A DNA stretch of 64,000 nucleotides from Ailanthus altissimus. Taxonomy: Eukaryota > Streptophyta > Magnoliopsida > Sapindales > Simaroubaceae. The notes below the pieces were generated by a model. It saw only the letters and a program-made list of their open reading frames with translations. It searched no databases and was not told the origin of the DNA. Of the stretch, positions 21,774 to 33,226 are shown piece after piece. The position numbers were made by a program, and so were the translations under genes. How positions within the stretch are numbered: the first letter of the stretch is position 1; the number at the start of each line of letters is the position of its first letter. Location of the stretch: the NCBI GenBank assembly GCA_946807835.1, contig OX327683.1:2113001-2177000 (forward strand). The letters run 5' to 3'.

Positions 21774-23711
21774 GATCACCAATTTATTTGAACAAACTAA
21801 ACCTCCATGCAAATGGAGAAAAAAAAAAAGGATAACAATAAATTTTTGACAACAGCCCTTTAACCTAGTTCTTATGATGAAGCTTCCTCAGATGGAACAA
21901 GAATCTGAATTTTTTTAAAGGACTTGTAGAAGAACCCAAAAAAAAAAGAGTCAAAAATGGCAACTGCAACAACTGAGAATGAATTGGGTGATGAAAATTA
22001 AATGCTCCTTCATAGAAACTGCATGAGCTTTTACTTCAAATTGTAAAATAATTCTTTTCATATCAACTTTTTTTTTCTGTTAACAGGATGAGAAAATGTC
22101 GTTCTCCTGTTTCCTTAAATTAAATTTCCTGAAAATTTCAATAACATTATAAAAACTTTTCCCTACTTCTCTAATTATAGAACTTTGGGGGTGATAATGA
22201 AGATGATGAGTTTTATTTTCCTTTTTTTTATTGTCACTGCCGTCTTTTGCCCGTATATTTTAAGTTGGATCGTGTCCTTTCTTGTGTCTTTATTTGACTT
22301 TGTTAGAAAGTTTTTTTTTTTTTTTTGAACTTGACTTTGTTAGAAAGTTAAAAGGATCAGAATTAGAATCTTCTTCAAATTCATTTTGGGTAAATGTACA
22401 TGGTTAGGGTAATAATTACACATCAATTTTTTTTCCTGGCAAACGTCTTGCACGAATTAATTTGTTTTTATTGCAAAAATTTTATTTTTCGGTACAGATT
22501 ATTAATCACATTTTAAATCATGCGAAAAGTTTTAATTTATAAAATATATATTAAATTTATTATTGATAATGGTAGTTGAATTGTGCCAATCGGCTAGTTC
22601 AATTACACTTATTAGTGAGTGACATATCATATATTTCATATCAAATTAGGGGGCATACATGAATCCCGTCTATAGTATTATTTATATTAATATTCATACG
22701 TTTAACGTTAAATGTATATTTAAAAAAATTATTTATGGGAATCTTTTTAAGAAAATTGGGAGCAAACAAAAAAAATATCACATTTTTAAAATGGCTTAAT
22801 CTAGAAATATTTTTTGAGTTAAATATAGTATGAGATCAAACAATATCTGAAAAATTAATTAGTCAGACAAATACATCTTTTATTAATTATCAATCACATA
22901 TTTTTATTTATTCCAATGAAAGTTTAAATTAAATGAGATCTTAATGCCACAAAAATTTACATATGCACAAAATGCTCTCAAACCCTTATAAATATTTTCA
23001 CTTTGTTTACATTCAAGGTATATTTTGAATTTCTAATCTCAATAATTTTCTTCAAAAATTGTAGTTTTTCTTTAAGGGATCTTTAATTATAACTTTTAAT
23101 TACATGTTTAAATATGGTGTATATATATATATATATATATATTATAGGGTGGTTGAGTTACTTGATAAAATATACTTCAAGAAAGCAATTTGGATATGAA
23201 TCGAGTTTGCAGGCTGATTACATCAAATGAAAGAGACAAAAAACTTTCTAAACTAAAAAATAAATTATTATAAATTATATTGCTTATGTGGTGAGGGTCA
23301 TTTCCTATTTTTAATTTAATAACAAATAAACATCGACTTCATATTAAAAAACAAAACCGTTTACTTGGGTCAACTCATCCAATTATATATATTGGTCTCG
23401 ATCGGATCATGTAATTATAGTGTTTATTGTATAAAGAAAGAGATCAATATGATTTGAAAAAATCGTCATAGGGTTAAATAAACTCTTCTTTTTTAGTAAA
23501 TACAATGGCTAATAATAATGTGATGGGTATATGATTAAGATATAAAATTTATATTTTAAGTGATGTAATATTTAATATATTAATTGTTGATTGATATTGT
23601 ATAAATAAAAAAATTAATAATTACGGATAATTATTAATTAATGACATATTATGTGAGATGCAAATTTTATATTTTATTATATATGTGTAATACTATGATT
23701 TGTAAAAAAAA
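21774..23711. other. Upstream region of the Nudix gene and AT-rich spacer
   Basis: This region holds the presumed 5' flank of the minus-strand Nudix gene. I cannot pick out a convincing TATA box. The rest is AT-rich with homopolymers (a T run at 22310-22326 between two copies of a GACTTTGTTAGAAAG segment) and a TA microsatellite near 23121-23142. No gene is visible. Confidence 0.5.
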
Positions 23712-23724
23712 TGTAAGTGGGTGT

Positions 23725-23975
23725 TTTTTTTTAATAAAGAAAGTCATTATTAAGAAAGAAAAAAAAAACTAGAGAATTGGAGTCCTTTTGAATAAAGCGT
23801 TCAATATGAGACGGAACAGACTCTTTCCTAATAAGATCTTGAGAATAAAGAAAAGCAAACTTAGCAAATTCGTGAGCAAGACGATTTGCTTTGGAGGAAA
23901 GAAAATAAGGCAGTCGATTGCGGAAAGGCCTGTAAAAGGCATGAAACGTCATTCACATTTGGACAAAATATTTAT
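23725..23975 (-). mobile_element. 5'-truncated LINE insertion, RNase H tail
   Basis: On minus, the frame 23952-23731 ends with an RNase H-like C-terminus (KANRLAHEFAKFAF), as found at the end of plant LINE ORF2 (RVT_3 type). An A-rich tail follows (T run 23725-23731 on plus). The 13-base flanks TGTAAGTGGGTGT (23712-23724) and TGTAGGTGGGTGT (23976-23988) differ at one position and are a plausible target duplication. The insert is only about 250 bases, a dead 5'-truncated copy. Confidence 0.7.
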
Positions 23976-23988
23976 TGTAGGTGGGTGT

Positions 23989-25086
23989 CATTTAACTTGT
24001 AGAAATAGAAGAGTTATGACATCAAGTCTCAGAAAAAATTTTAAATAGAAGTATAAAATTTTTGGCTTTATTATTTACAAACTTATAGTATTAATATTAT
24101 GATCCTTGTAATATAAAAATTTAGCCTATATATTTTAAACATCAATATTTTAGCCTTATTTTAAGAAAAAATTATTGTTTTCCTCATTATATATACACAC
24201 TTTTAATTTTTAAAACTACTTATTATATTTTTTAATTTAAGAATAAAAAATATAGTATTAAGGATGATTAATTATTCCTCAATAGAATAGGAAATAATAA
24301 ACAATTTTTTTAAATTAATATATATATATAAATTTCATTTTTCACCTCTCTTAATTATGGTTCCACCTCATGCATATATTGCATCAAAATGAAATCGGGG
24401 CTTGTACAAAAAGCCAAAGATGTTGACTTGGATCAAGTCTTTCAATCATAAAATTAAAATCTTCAATATCAAAATTTTAATAGAAAAATCATCAATCTTT
24501 ACTAGTAGGAGAAAACAAAAATGCATTACATAAGAGAGGCCAAAATTTTCAACACACGTGAAACTTGGGATGGCCCAAACTTATCCAATGAGTTAGTACA
24601 GACTTTGAAAAAATTGGCATTAATCTTTAGTAATGTGATGTATTTTAAATTTGTATCTTAATATAATGAATCAAATAATTATTAAATATAATAGTTAAAT
24701 TTTAAATTTATATTATTTAATTATTTAATATATTATTATTTAAAATAAATTTTAAAATATATAACATTACTTTATAATCTTTGTTAGTACCACTCGATAT
24801 ATTGACACACAGAAATAGTTATTACTTCCGTCAACGTAAGAGTAAAGTTCTCACAGTATTTGTTAGGAAAATATTTTGTTCTACCTATAAGTAGTTGAGA
24901 GACTATGCACTCAAAGGTTCCACCCATTGGGATCATGATGCTAAGTGCACCCACATGTTAATTTTGAGTTTTAAAAAATTAAAACTTGAATGAATAAATA
25001 ATTATTGTTAAGATTCATCTTTAATATTAATATAAAAATTTTATTTAATAATTTAAATTTTTAAAATGAGTGGTAAATTAATATTA
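23989..25086. other. AT-rich spacer
   Basis: No gene or convincing element is visible. The stretch has AT microsatellite tracts near 24321-24331 and several short runs of A and T. Confidence 0.4.
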
Positions 25087-25326
25087 TGAGAAATGTAAAG
25101 AGAATATATTTTATTGTGAATGTAAACTATACAATTGAGCCTTTATATAAACTGTAACTTTATTATAAAATAAAAAAATAATATTTTACATTAATAACAT
25201 ATATATATATAGTAGAAGAGTATAAATGAATTATTTCAGAATCATTCTAGAATAATTCTATAATTATTTTTTAATACCCCCTTCAAACTCAAGATAGCGC
25301 AATAGAAGCAAGTTTGAGTTTGAAGA

Positions 25327-26640
25327 TTAGAGCATGAAAACGGTGTGGAAGTAGAGATTTGATAAAGATATCAGCAGGTTGCTCCTCAAATGAGATGGAG
25401 TGGAGCATGATAGTGCCTTAAGAAAGGTATTGTCGAACAAAATAATAATCTGTTTCAGTATGTTTAGTCTGCTCATGAAACACATCATTGTGGGGCAATT
25501 TTGGATAACACTTTGATTGTCACAATAAAGAAGTGCAGCTCTAGTGTGAAAAATACTCATATCTTCAAGAAACCAACGGAGCCAGACAATTTCTTAGGTA
25601 ATATCTGCAATAGCACGGTATTCAGCTTCAGTACTCGAGTGAGCAGTGGCTGTCTATTTCTTACTTTTCCATGAAAGAAGAGAATCACCCAAGAAAAAAT
25701 AAAATCTAGTAGTTGATCGTCGATCCGTAGGATCACCCGCCCAAATCGCATCAGCTTAAGCTCGTAACACAAGAAGAAAGTGAGCCGAAAAATAGAGACT
25801 ATGAAAAAGTATACCTTTGAGATAACGTAGGATATGAAGAACTGCTGCATAATGAGAGGTATGAGGAGCGGCCATAAATTGATTGACAACATGAACAGCA
25901 TGAGCAATGTCTCAGTGAGTAACTGTAAGGTAGACCAAACTACCAACCAATTGACGACAGAGGGTAGCATCACTTAGTACCATCAAAGGATAGAAGTTTG
26001 GCATTAGGTTCTAGAGGAGTGGAGGCAGCCTTACTATCTGTCAACCTAGCTTTAGCAAGTAGATCGGATACATATTTAGCCTGAGAAAGATAATACCTAG
26101 TAGAGTCGGATAGTACTTCAAGACCAAGGAAATAACTAAGGTTGCCAAAAAAATTTATTTCAAAGTATTGCTGAAGAAAGTGCTTGAGAGTGGAAATACC
26201 AAGAAGATCATTACCCGTGATAATCATATCATCAACATAGATAAGAAGGAGAACACAACTTTGTACTGTCTTACAGATAAAAAGAGCTAAGTTATAGGGA
26301 CTAAACTGAAAACCATGCTGAATAATAGTTTCACTAAACTTTGCAAACCATGCACGAGGAGCTTGTTTAAGACCATACAGAGTACGACGAAGTTTACAAA
26401 TTTTACCTGGAGGATGTGGATAACCAGAAGGAGGTTTAATATACACTTCTTCAGTGAGATTACCATTGAGGAAAGTATTTTTGACATCCACTTAAAATAA
26501 TGTCCAACCACGAACTGCAGCAACAACCAATAAACTTCGAACAGAAGTAAGTCTAGCAACTGGGGCAAAAGTTTCTTCATAATCTATTCCATATTCTTGA
26601 GTAAAGCCTTGGCAACAAGGCGGACTTTATAACGCTCAAT
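25327..26640 (-). pseudogene. pol: Copia reverse transcriptase-RNase H, frameshifted
   Basis: The RT block 26491-25970 is open for 173 codons: MDVKNTFLNGNLTEEVY, then LYGLKQAPRAWF, the catalytic LLIYVDDMIITGND, and YFLGLEV. The preceding RT part (26640-26492) and the RNase H part (25970-25327, with YCDNQSVI) are in other frames or interrupted by stops. The usual Tyr/Phe-x-Asp-Asp catalytic residues are intact, but the protein as a whole cannot be made. Confidence 0.85.
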
Positions 26641-27946
26641 AGATTTATCAGATTTAGTCTTGATCTTGTACACCTATTTGCATCCAATGGCAATTTTATT
26701 AGATGGAAGAGTAACAAAATTCCAAGTATGCAACTTCTCAAAGGCTTACAATTCTTCTGTCATTGCTTGCTACCAAACAGAATTAGAATTAGCCTCAGAA
26801 TATTATTGAGGCTCATATAAAGAAAGGGTAGTAGAGAAACAGTGATAATCACGAAGTTTAACAGGAAGTTCTCTTACCCGAGATGAACTACGAGGAGAGG
26901 GTGTAGAGGAGGCCTCAGAGATGTTGAGAGCAGATCCTTCAGACGAGGTAAGAGGCTCAGAAGCAGACGTCATTTTAGCAGATTCATCCGTATGAAACTC
27001 AGAAGGAAGAGACACAAATTTAAATTAGATATAGAGGAAAACATTGTATGCTCGAGAAAGACTACATGACGAGAAACCCAAAGACGGTTACATATAGGAT
27101 CCCAACACCTATAACCTTTATGTTCTATCCCGTATCCCAAGAAGCAACATAATCAAGTACGTGGCTCGAGTTTAGTGTGCTCATGTTTTTTATGTATGAC
27201 AAAACAAACACAACCAAATACTTTGAGGAGTTTGTAATTAGGTGGAATTCCATAAAGACGCTCATAAGATGACTTGTTCTCTATAACAAGAGAAAGAATA
27301 CGATTAATGGTAAAGACAGCGGTTAAAGCAGCTTTTCCCCAAAAACGTTCAGGACAAGAGAAAAAGATAAGAAAAGCATAAATAGTATCTAAAATATTTT
27401 TGTGTTTACGTTCAACTCTCCCATTTTACTAAGATGTACCAAGACAAGACCTTTGACATATAGTATAGTGTTCTTGTAAAAGATTTAGAAAATCAGAATC
27501 TCCATACTCTATAGCATTATCAGTGCGGAAAACCTTAATAAGACATAAAAACTGGTTTTAACCATTTGAGCAAAATCTCGATAAATTTTAGTAAATTCGG
27601 ATCGATGTTTCATAAGGAACAACCAAGTATATCGAGAATATGCATCAACGAAGATTACAAAATATTTGGATCCTCTTATTGTAAGATTTGGAGAAGGACC
27701 CCATATATAAGAATGTACAAGATCAAATAGAGCATGAGAGACAATAGTACTATTATCAAAAAGTAAGGCTGGTTATTTAACTAAAGGACATGTAAGACAA
27801 TCATTTTTATTATCAGAAACAATACCTAGATAACTACTGGATATTAGAGATCAGATGCAATTGACTGACACATAACCCAAACGAGAGTGTCAAAGATGTA
27901 ATGAAGGCACTGAAGAGGTAGATGTTGCAGACGAATGATATAGAAA

Positions 27947-28522
27947 TTATAGATCTAAAGAAATAAGTTCATACAAACGTCCAACCTTGCGGTCTGTCCC
28001 AAGCGTCCGATCAGTCTTTGGATCCTGCACATAACAACTAGAAGCAGTAAACAAGACATTAAGACCAAGTTCGCATAATTGACCAACAGACAAAAGATTT
28101 AATGTAAGGTTAGGAATAAAAAAAGTGTCAAATACAAAGAGATTATGGCAAGATACTTGACCAATATGGTTAACTTTCATGAAAGAACCATTAGCAGTTT
28201 AAATAGATGGTAAATAAGAATTATGAGTTTTAAAAGAAAAAATTGTAAGATCAGAAATCATGTGATTACAACATATAGAGTCAAAATACCAAGAAAATTT
28301 ACTTAAAAAATTAGAAGAAGTAGAAATTAAGGGTTTACCAGAATTATAAAGAAGTAGACGGAGTAAAGATTCAAGGTTATTAAGGGGACGATTTACACTA
28401 TCCCATGTAAGAGTAATAGCAAGTTCTGTAAAAATAGCACCTTGAAATAGTCCAGATATGTGGCATGGCCTAAGTAGAGCAGAACCAGCAAAATAACACT
28501 GAGAAGTATTAAACTTATCCAT
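27947..28522 (-). pseudogene. Copia protease-adjacent and GAG-pre-integrase region
   Basis: Two adjoining open stretches (28522-28199 and 28180-27947) carry WYFDSICCNHMISD, a protease-type stretch whose usual active-site Asp-Ser-Gly/Ala is degraded to DSICC, and then IPNLTLNLLSVGQLCELGL, the hallmark of the GAG-pre-integrase segment. A stop codon near 28199 separates them. They belong to the element at 25087-29439. Confidence 0.7.
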
Positions 28523-28544
28523 AAATTTTAAAACCCTTTTTTTT

Positions 28545-28830
28545 TTATTAATGACAACTTAGTCCCTAAAACTTATATTAATTAAAAGTTGACCTCCAAA
28601 TTTTTAATAATTATAAATTGACCCCTCAAATTTGAATAATTATAAATTAACCCTAAAAAATAAAATAATTATAAAATAGCCCTAAACTTTTCAAAAATTA
28701 TAAAAATGACCCCTAAAAATTAATATAATTACAAAATAGCTCCGAAATTATTGAAAATTTCAAAAATGCCCTAAAAGAATAAAAAATTACAATCTGACGT
28801 TGAAATATGGAAAAGTTTACAAATAGACCC
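28545..28830. repeat. Degenerate 28-35 bp minisatellite replacing gag
   Basis: About nine diverged units built around AATTATAAATTGACCCCTAAA follow one another, for example near 28600, 28640, 28680, 28715 and 28760. They lie between the primer site and the protease of the copia element, where a gag gene of about 900 bases would be expected. Between 28851 and 29057 a GC-richer open stretch shows no gag motif. Confidence 0.55.
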
Positions 28831-29439
28831 TTAACAAAAAATAGTGAACTTCAGGTGGCGCGTCCAGCTTGCTTTGACCTCCGATTGATGTAAACTCGGA
28901 CTCGTTGAAATGACCAGTGACTAGGGATTATTTTGATGTGGGTGGTATCGGTCACGTTGTCGTAGAATGGTCGAGATCTGAAATGACAATGGGCGGCGGT
29001 AGTGGTGTTCTGGCGACACGTCTGACGATTTTCAACTTCTGATTGGCGCGTCGTCAACGGTGTTGAAACGGCTGAAGGATTCTGAATAATCTGAGATGGG
29101 CGGTGGCTAAGACAGCAAGATTTCAGAATTTTTTGACAATTTTTTGAAAAACTCCGATGGATTTCATCAAGTTTTAAAAAAAAATTCTAGCAAATCTCTA
29201 ATTAAACAAAATGATAGTAAAAAAATTAAAACTCTGATATCATGTGAAAAATATAAAGAGAATATATTTTACTGTGAATGTAAACTGTATAATAGAGCAT
29301 TTATATAGACTGTAATCTTATTATAAAATAAAAAAAATAACATACATAAAGAAATAATATTTTACATTAATAACATGTATATATGGTACGAAAGTATAAA
29401 TAAATTATTTCGAAATCATTTTAAAATTATTTTTTAATA

Positions 29440-30974
29440 AATATAATGTAGAGTTAAAGTTCTGAATTCGAACCCCAATATTTTTGTTTTTAATTAAATT
29501 TTATTTCTTAATTTATCTCTATTTGTATATTTAAAAAATTATTTTACCTCAAACTTCAAACTCAAATTTACATTTTAAGAATTATTTTTAATACTAATAA
29601 TTTATAATATAACTGGGGTTAGTTCCCATCCACTAACATTGTAAAATTTCCATCGGAAGTATTGTGAAATTAATATGAGGCTCTTATTGTCACAACCCAA
29701 ATAAAATTCTCCACCACTAGCTAAATGTTTAGCACAGTTGACTTCAACAAGAAGGGGGAAAAAAAATTGTGTTTGATTAATTTTGTCAATAGGGAAAATT
29801 TTAAAAATAATATTGCATAAGAATTAAAATATTTAAATTACAAAATTAAAAAAATAAAATTAAAGTTGTAAAAAGTTAAACTGTCAAACTTAAAAACAAT
29901 AAGGTAAAAAGAAAAAACAAATTTGTCTGATTAATCTTATTAATTGAGATTAACTTAGAATTAATATTGTTGGGAGCAAAAAGATTTAAATTAAAATATT
30001 TATATTATAAAAAATTAAATTATCAGACTTAAAAACAAAAAGGGACAAATTATAAAATCTTTATTTTAAAAAATTATAATTATAATTATAATTATAATTA
30101 TAAACTTATATATATATATACGTATATATATAAAAGACCTACAAGATCAATGCCCCATGCTTCATTATTGTTCCACCCCTAATTGTCAAATTTTTTTTTT
30201 CTCTCAAATTTTGGGCCATGACACATCCAAACAATTACTAAATGAACTAAGACTACTCTCTTATAAGATGTAAAGAGAGAATCAGAGCAGATCAACAAAA
30301 ATAAGAAAATTATAAATTCAATAATAATATTTTTATTAAAATTCTAAGAGCCCCCACATAATTAAATTTTGACTTTAACATTTTAGTCTCCCAATACTTT
30401 AGATTCTGAACCTACCCTCGGAGAGAATGCGTGAGAAATGGTGTTTGTTGAATTTTATCACCCAATCTACTAGACACTATATGTCTAAGTTCTACACTAT
30501 ATATCTTAAAATTTGAGCTTCTTTCTAAAGTAAATAATTTTTTAATTCTTAATTTTTTTAATTATAACACAATAGCAACCAAAAAAAAATTAAAAACAGC
30601 TTTTGATATTCTAAACCAATACGGAGAAAAGTACATATGACTTAATATTATGCATAAATATTATTTAAATAATTTACTAAATATAAAAATTTTATTGTAA
30701 TAATTCACTCTTATATAAAAAGTCATATGTGTTTAAAAAAATTAAATTATAATACTCGAAATTCAACACTCATAAAATTATAAATAACAAGATTTAAAGA
30801 TTATGTGAGGGTTAATTGTTAGATCTCACAATTGTCTTATTAAATAAAATAATAATATATAAAAATAGCACGGATTAATTTAATTTAATTTTGACCAAAA
30901 TTAAATTGATTCATGATTATTCGGTTCTTCCCTATAAAAATACAGAATAAACCAAATTAAAAAAAAAAATTAAA
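29440..30974. other. AT-rich spacer with a diverged 155-bp duplication
   Basis: Segments 29753-29905 and 29912-30065 resemble each other (TCTGATTAAT, then AAATTAAATTATCAGACTT-type blocks). A pure TAATTA tract lies at 30065-30103, followed by a TA tract with a central ACGT (30108-30131). No gene is visible. Confidence 0.4.
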
Positions 30975-31514
30975 TCAAACCAAACTATTCAATTTGGTTC
31001 GATTTTTTTTTTGTTTTGGCTTAATATTAATACGACGTGATGATGATGGAGCATTCTCATTTTGACCGTTCACTGCAACATCTAGGATTTTGGGTCCAAA
31101 ACTACTGCTAATCTTCGACAAGTAACCTTGATCTCCTGACACGTGGCGACTATTTGAATCCCCAGAACGTCGTACAGTGAACTTAGCCATGCGATGTGAT
31201 GATGGGATCTTGCTGTTCTTCCCTCCGCCGTGGTTGAGGCGCAAACAAAGTCTATTACACAAGGTAGGCAAAATTCGACTGACTTGGACTAGGAATAAGG
31301 CACGTTTAGATATTTTTTGAGCCAATGAAATGAGTTGAGATGAGCTAAAAGATGTGGAAGTCATTGACACGATGACTAAATTACTTTGTTGTGGTGTTTT
31401 GAACTTGCTGAAGATGGAATTTGGCTTAGAGTTTTTTGGTACGATTTTAACATGATGACTAAGATTAATGTGTTTATAAGCTGAAGACTGCGATTTGTAA
31501 ATTTGCAATTGCAA
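30975..31514 (-). CDS. Possible small protein, 179 codons, unrecognised
   Basis: This is an open frame with higher GC and more balanced codons than its surroundings in 31030-31330. A second start, MTSTSFSSSQLISLAQK, lies 50 codons in and may be the real one. The protein is basic and serine-rich, with an amphipathic leucine-rich stretch (SLAQKISKRALFLVQVSRIL) and a lysine-rich end. I do not recognise a family. A chance frame or one exon of a longer gene is possible. No TATA box or neighbouring exon was identified. Confidence 0.35.
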   Translation of the reverse strand: MQLQIYKSQSSAYKHINLSHHVKIVPKNSKPNSIFSKFKTPQQSNLVIVSMTSTSFSSSQLISLAQKISKRALFLVQVSRILPTLCNRLCLRLNHGGGKNSKIPSSHRMAKFTVRRSGDSNSRHVSGDQGYLSKISSSFGPKILDVAVNGQNENAPSSSRRINIKPKQKKNRTKLNSLV

Positions 31515-32069
31515 TTTGACTTAGGTTTAGGGATTAGAAGTGAAGTTTAAACTTTACTATTTAGTCTTTAAAACAAAGAACGAAAGAACGAAAAGAGGCT
31601 GCGGAATAAGAATTTAGGATTTTTTTTTATTTTTTTTATTTTCTTGTGAGTTGTATTGTGCGATCAAGCTTATGTTAAAATTCCTACCCATCGATTAAAT
31701 ACTGATACATGACAATTAATTATAAAATTACTTGAATACCAGATTTTTGGTTCGGTTCTTAAATTTAAAAAATCGGTTCTTAAATTTAAAAAAATCGAAT
31801 TGGAAATGAACCAAACTAATTTGTTATCACACTTGAGATAATTAATTTATTTTTTATTATAAAAATTAAATCGAATCGACCAATTCAATTCGATCCAAAT
31901 CGGTTTAATTATTTTTCAATTTTTTTGTTTATCTTTAATAACATGACCAAAGTAGATAAAGAAAATGTGTCAAATCTCACATTTTCTGATTAGATAAAGT
32001 GACTAAATTGTATATATAGAGTCGTTTTTTAAATAGTACGAGACCTTATGATGAAACTCAAATATTAGA
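31515..32069. other. AT-rich spacer
   Basis: Contains short repeated CGGTTCTTAAATTTAAAAAA pieces (31756 and 31774) and no visible gene. Confidence 0.4.
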
Positions 32070-32690
32070 CATTGTATGTTATTAGCATCCTTAAAACTTG
32101 TAATAACTTTTTTTATTAATACACAATATATATATATATATCAATGAGCTTAGTTATTTATATATTAGATATGATTCTAATATAAAAAATATAAATAACA
32201 AATTTTTTATAAACTAAACAATACTTATAATAATTAATAGAAATTTATATTATTATGTAAGATTGTAGTTTTTCTATTTTTATAATAAATTATTTATCTT
32301 AATCATTGAGGTAGAGACATTAAAAAAAAAATTATATGTGTATTTGATTCGCTAAAGTAAATTATTGTGAATTTCGATCTAGTTAAAAAAATGTTATTAA
32401 TATTAATTCACGCAAGTTTTAATAAGGTTAATTAATCATAATCCTGAGCACATAGGAAAGTTGCATTAATATATTATATTTTTTGAGTTATCACAAAGTG
32501 AGATCCATATAAAAGGTTAAAATTATACAATTCCATAGGTCATATGAATATATACTTGTACAATGGAAGCTATGCTTAGTAATATTTATGTAAACTGTTT
32601 GTCGTGCTTAATTATTTAAATTTGTAACCGCATTTCATTCAATAAATTAGTTATTGAATAATAATATTTATTTATAAATTTATTTACTAT
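32070..32690 (+). repeat. Truncated copy of the LTR-like repeat seen at 15871
   Basis: Aligns in order with 15871-16555, sharing GAATTTCGATCTAGTTAA, GAGATCCATATAAAAGG, and TTCAATAAATTAGTTATTG with its ATAATATTTATTTATAAA continuation. It ends abruptly where a short TIR element begins. Confidence 0.55.
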
Positions 32691-33226
32691 GAATATTATC
32701 AACAATAACCTCAAAATAAGGTCATTTGTAAAAAAATACCCACATTTTTTTAAAATAAGAATCAATACCCAATTATTAGTATAAAAGTGTTAAAAATTAA
32801 CGGTCAAATAGTAGTAAGGTAAAATAATACTTAAAATACTAAATCAAATAATTATTAAATAAATATTTTAAGATACCTAATTTAAGAAACTTAATTTCTC
32901 ATTCTCTCTCTTTGATTTTCTCTTACTCTCTCTCTTCTTTTAAAATTCATAATCCTATTTTCTAACATCAAATATGCCCAAATGAGTGTTATTTTGATTG
33001 AAATTTGTGCTAATTAATTTTATGGAAAAAAAGAGAAACAATAAATTAAAAAACATTAATTTAGGACATAATTATTAGTTAAAAATATTATCAATGGTAT
33101 TTTATAAATTTTTTATACTATATTGTTTCAAAGGTTAATTTTAATGAAATAATTCTTAAAAGTACTTATTTTTTAAGTTTGTGAATATTATTGTAAATAG
33201 TTTTATCTTGAGAGCACTGTTGATAA
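32691..33226. mobile_element. Short TIR element (MITE or non-autonomous MULE candidate)
   Basis: The left end, ATTATCAACA-TAACCTCAAAATAAGG, is mirrored at the right end, whose reverse complement reads ATTATCAACAGTGCTCTCAAG and continues into similar sequence for about 40 bases with mismatches. The interior is non-coding and includes a CTCTCTCTTT-rich stretch. No target duplication could be fixed. It abuts the repeat fragment exactly, suggesting insertion into or at the edge of that repeat. Confidence 0.45.

Larger units (their letters stand above)
25087..29439 (-). mobile_element. Decayed Ty1/copia element with short LTRs
   Basis: Two LTRs of 190 and 195 bases (25087-25276 and 29245-29439) flank a minus-strand interior. 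Inside the 3' LTR lies a polypurine tract (TTTGAAGGGGG on minus, 25277-25287). Inside the 5' LTR lies a degenerate tRNA-iMet primer site, TGATATCAGAGT, at about 29232-29243. Landmarks in order are the protease region and GAG-pre-integrase (28522-27947), integrase (about 27900-27000, many stops), reverse transcriptase (26640-25970) and RNase H (25970-25327). Most of gag is missing. At 4.35 kb with many lesions it is inactive. No clear target duplication was found. Confidence 0.8.
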
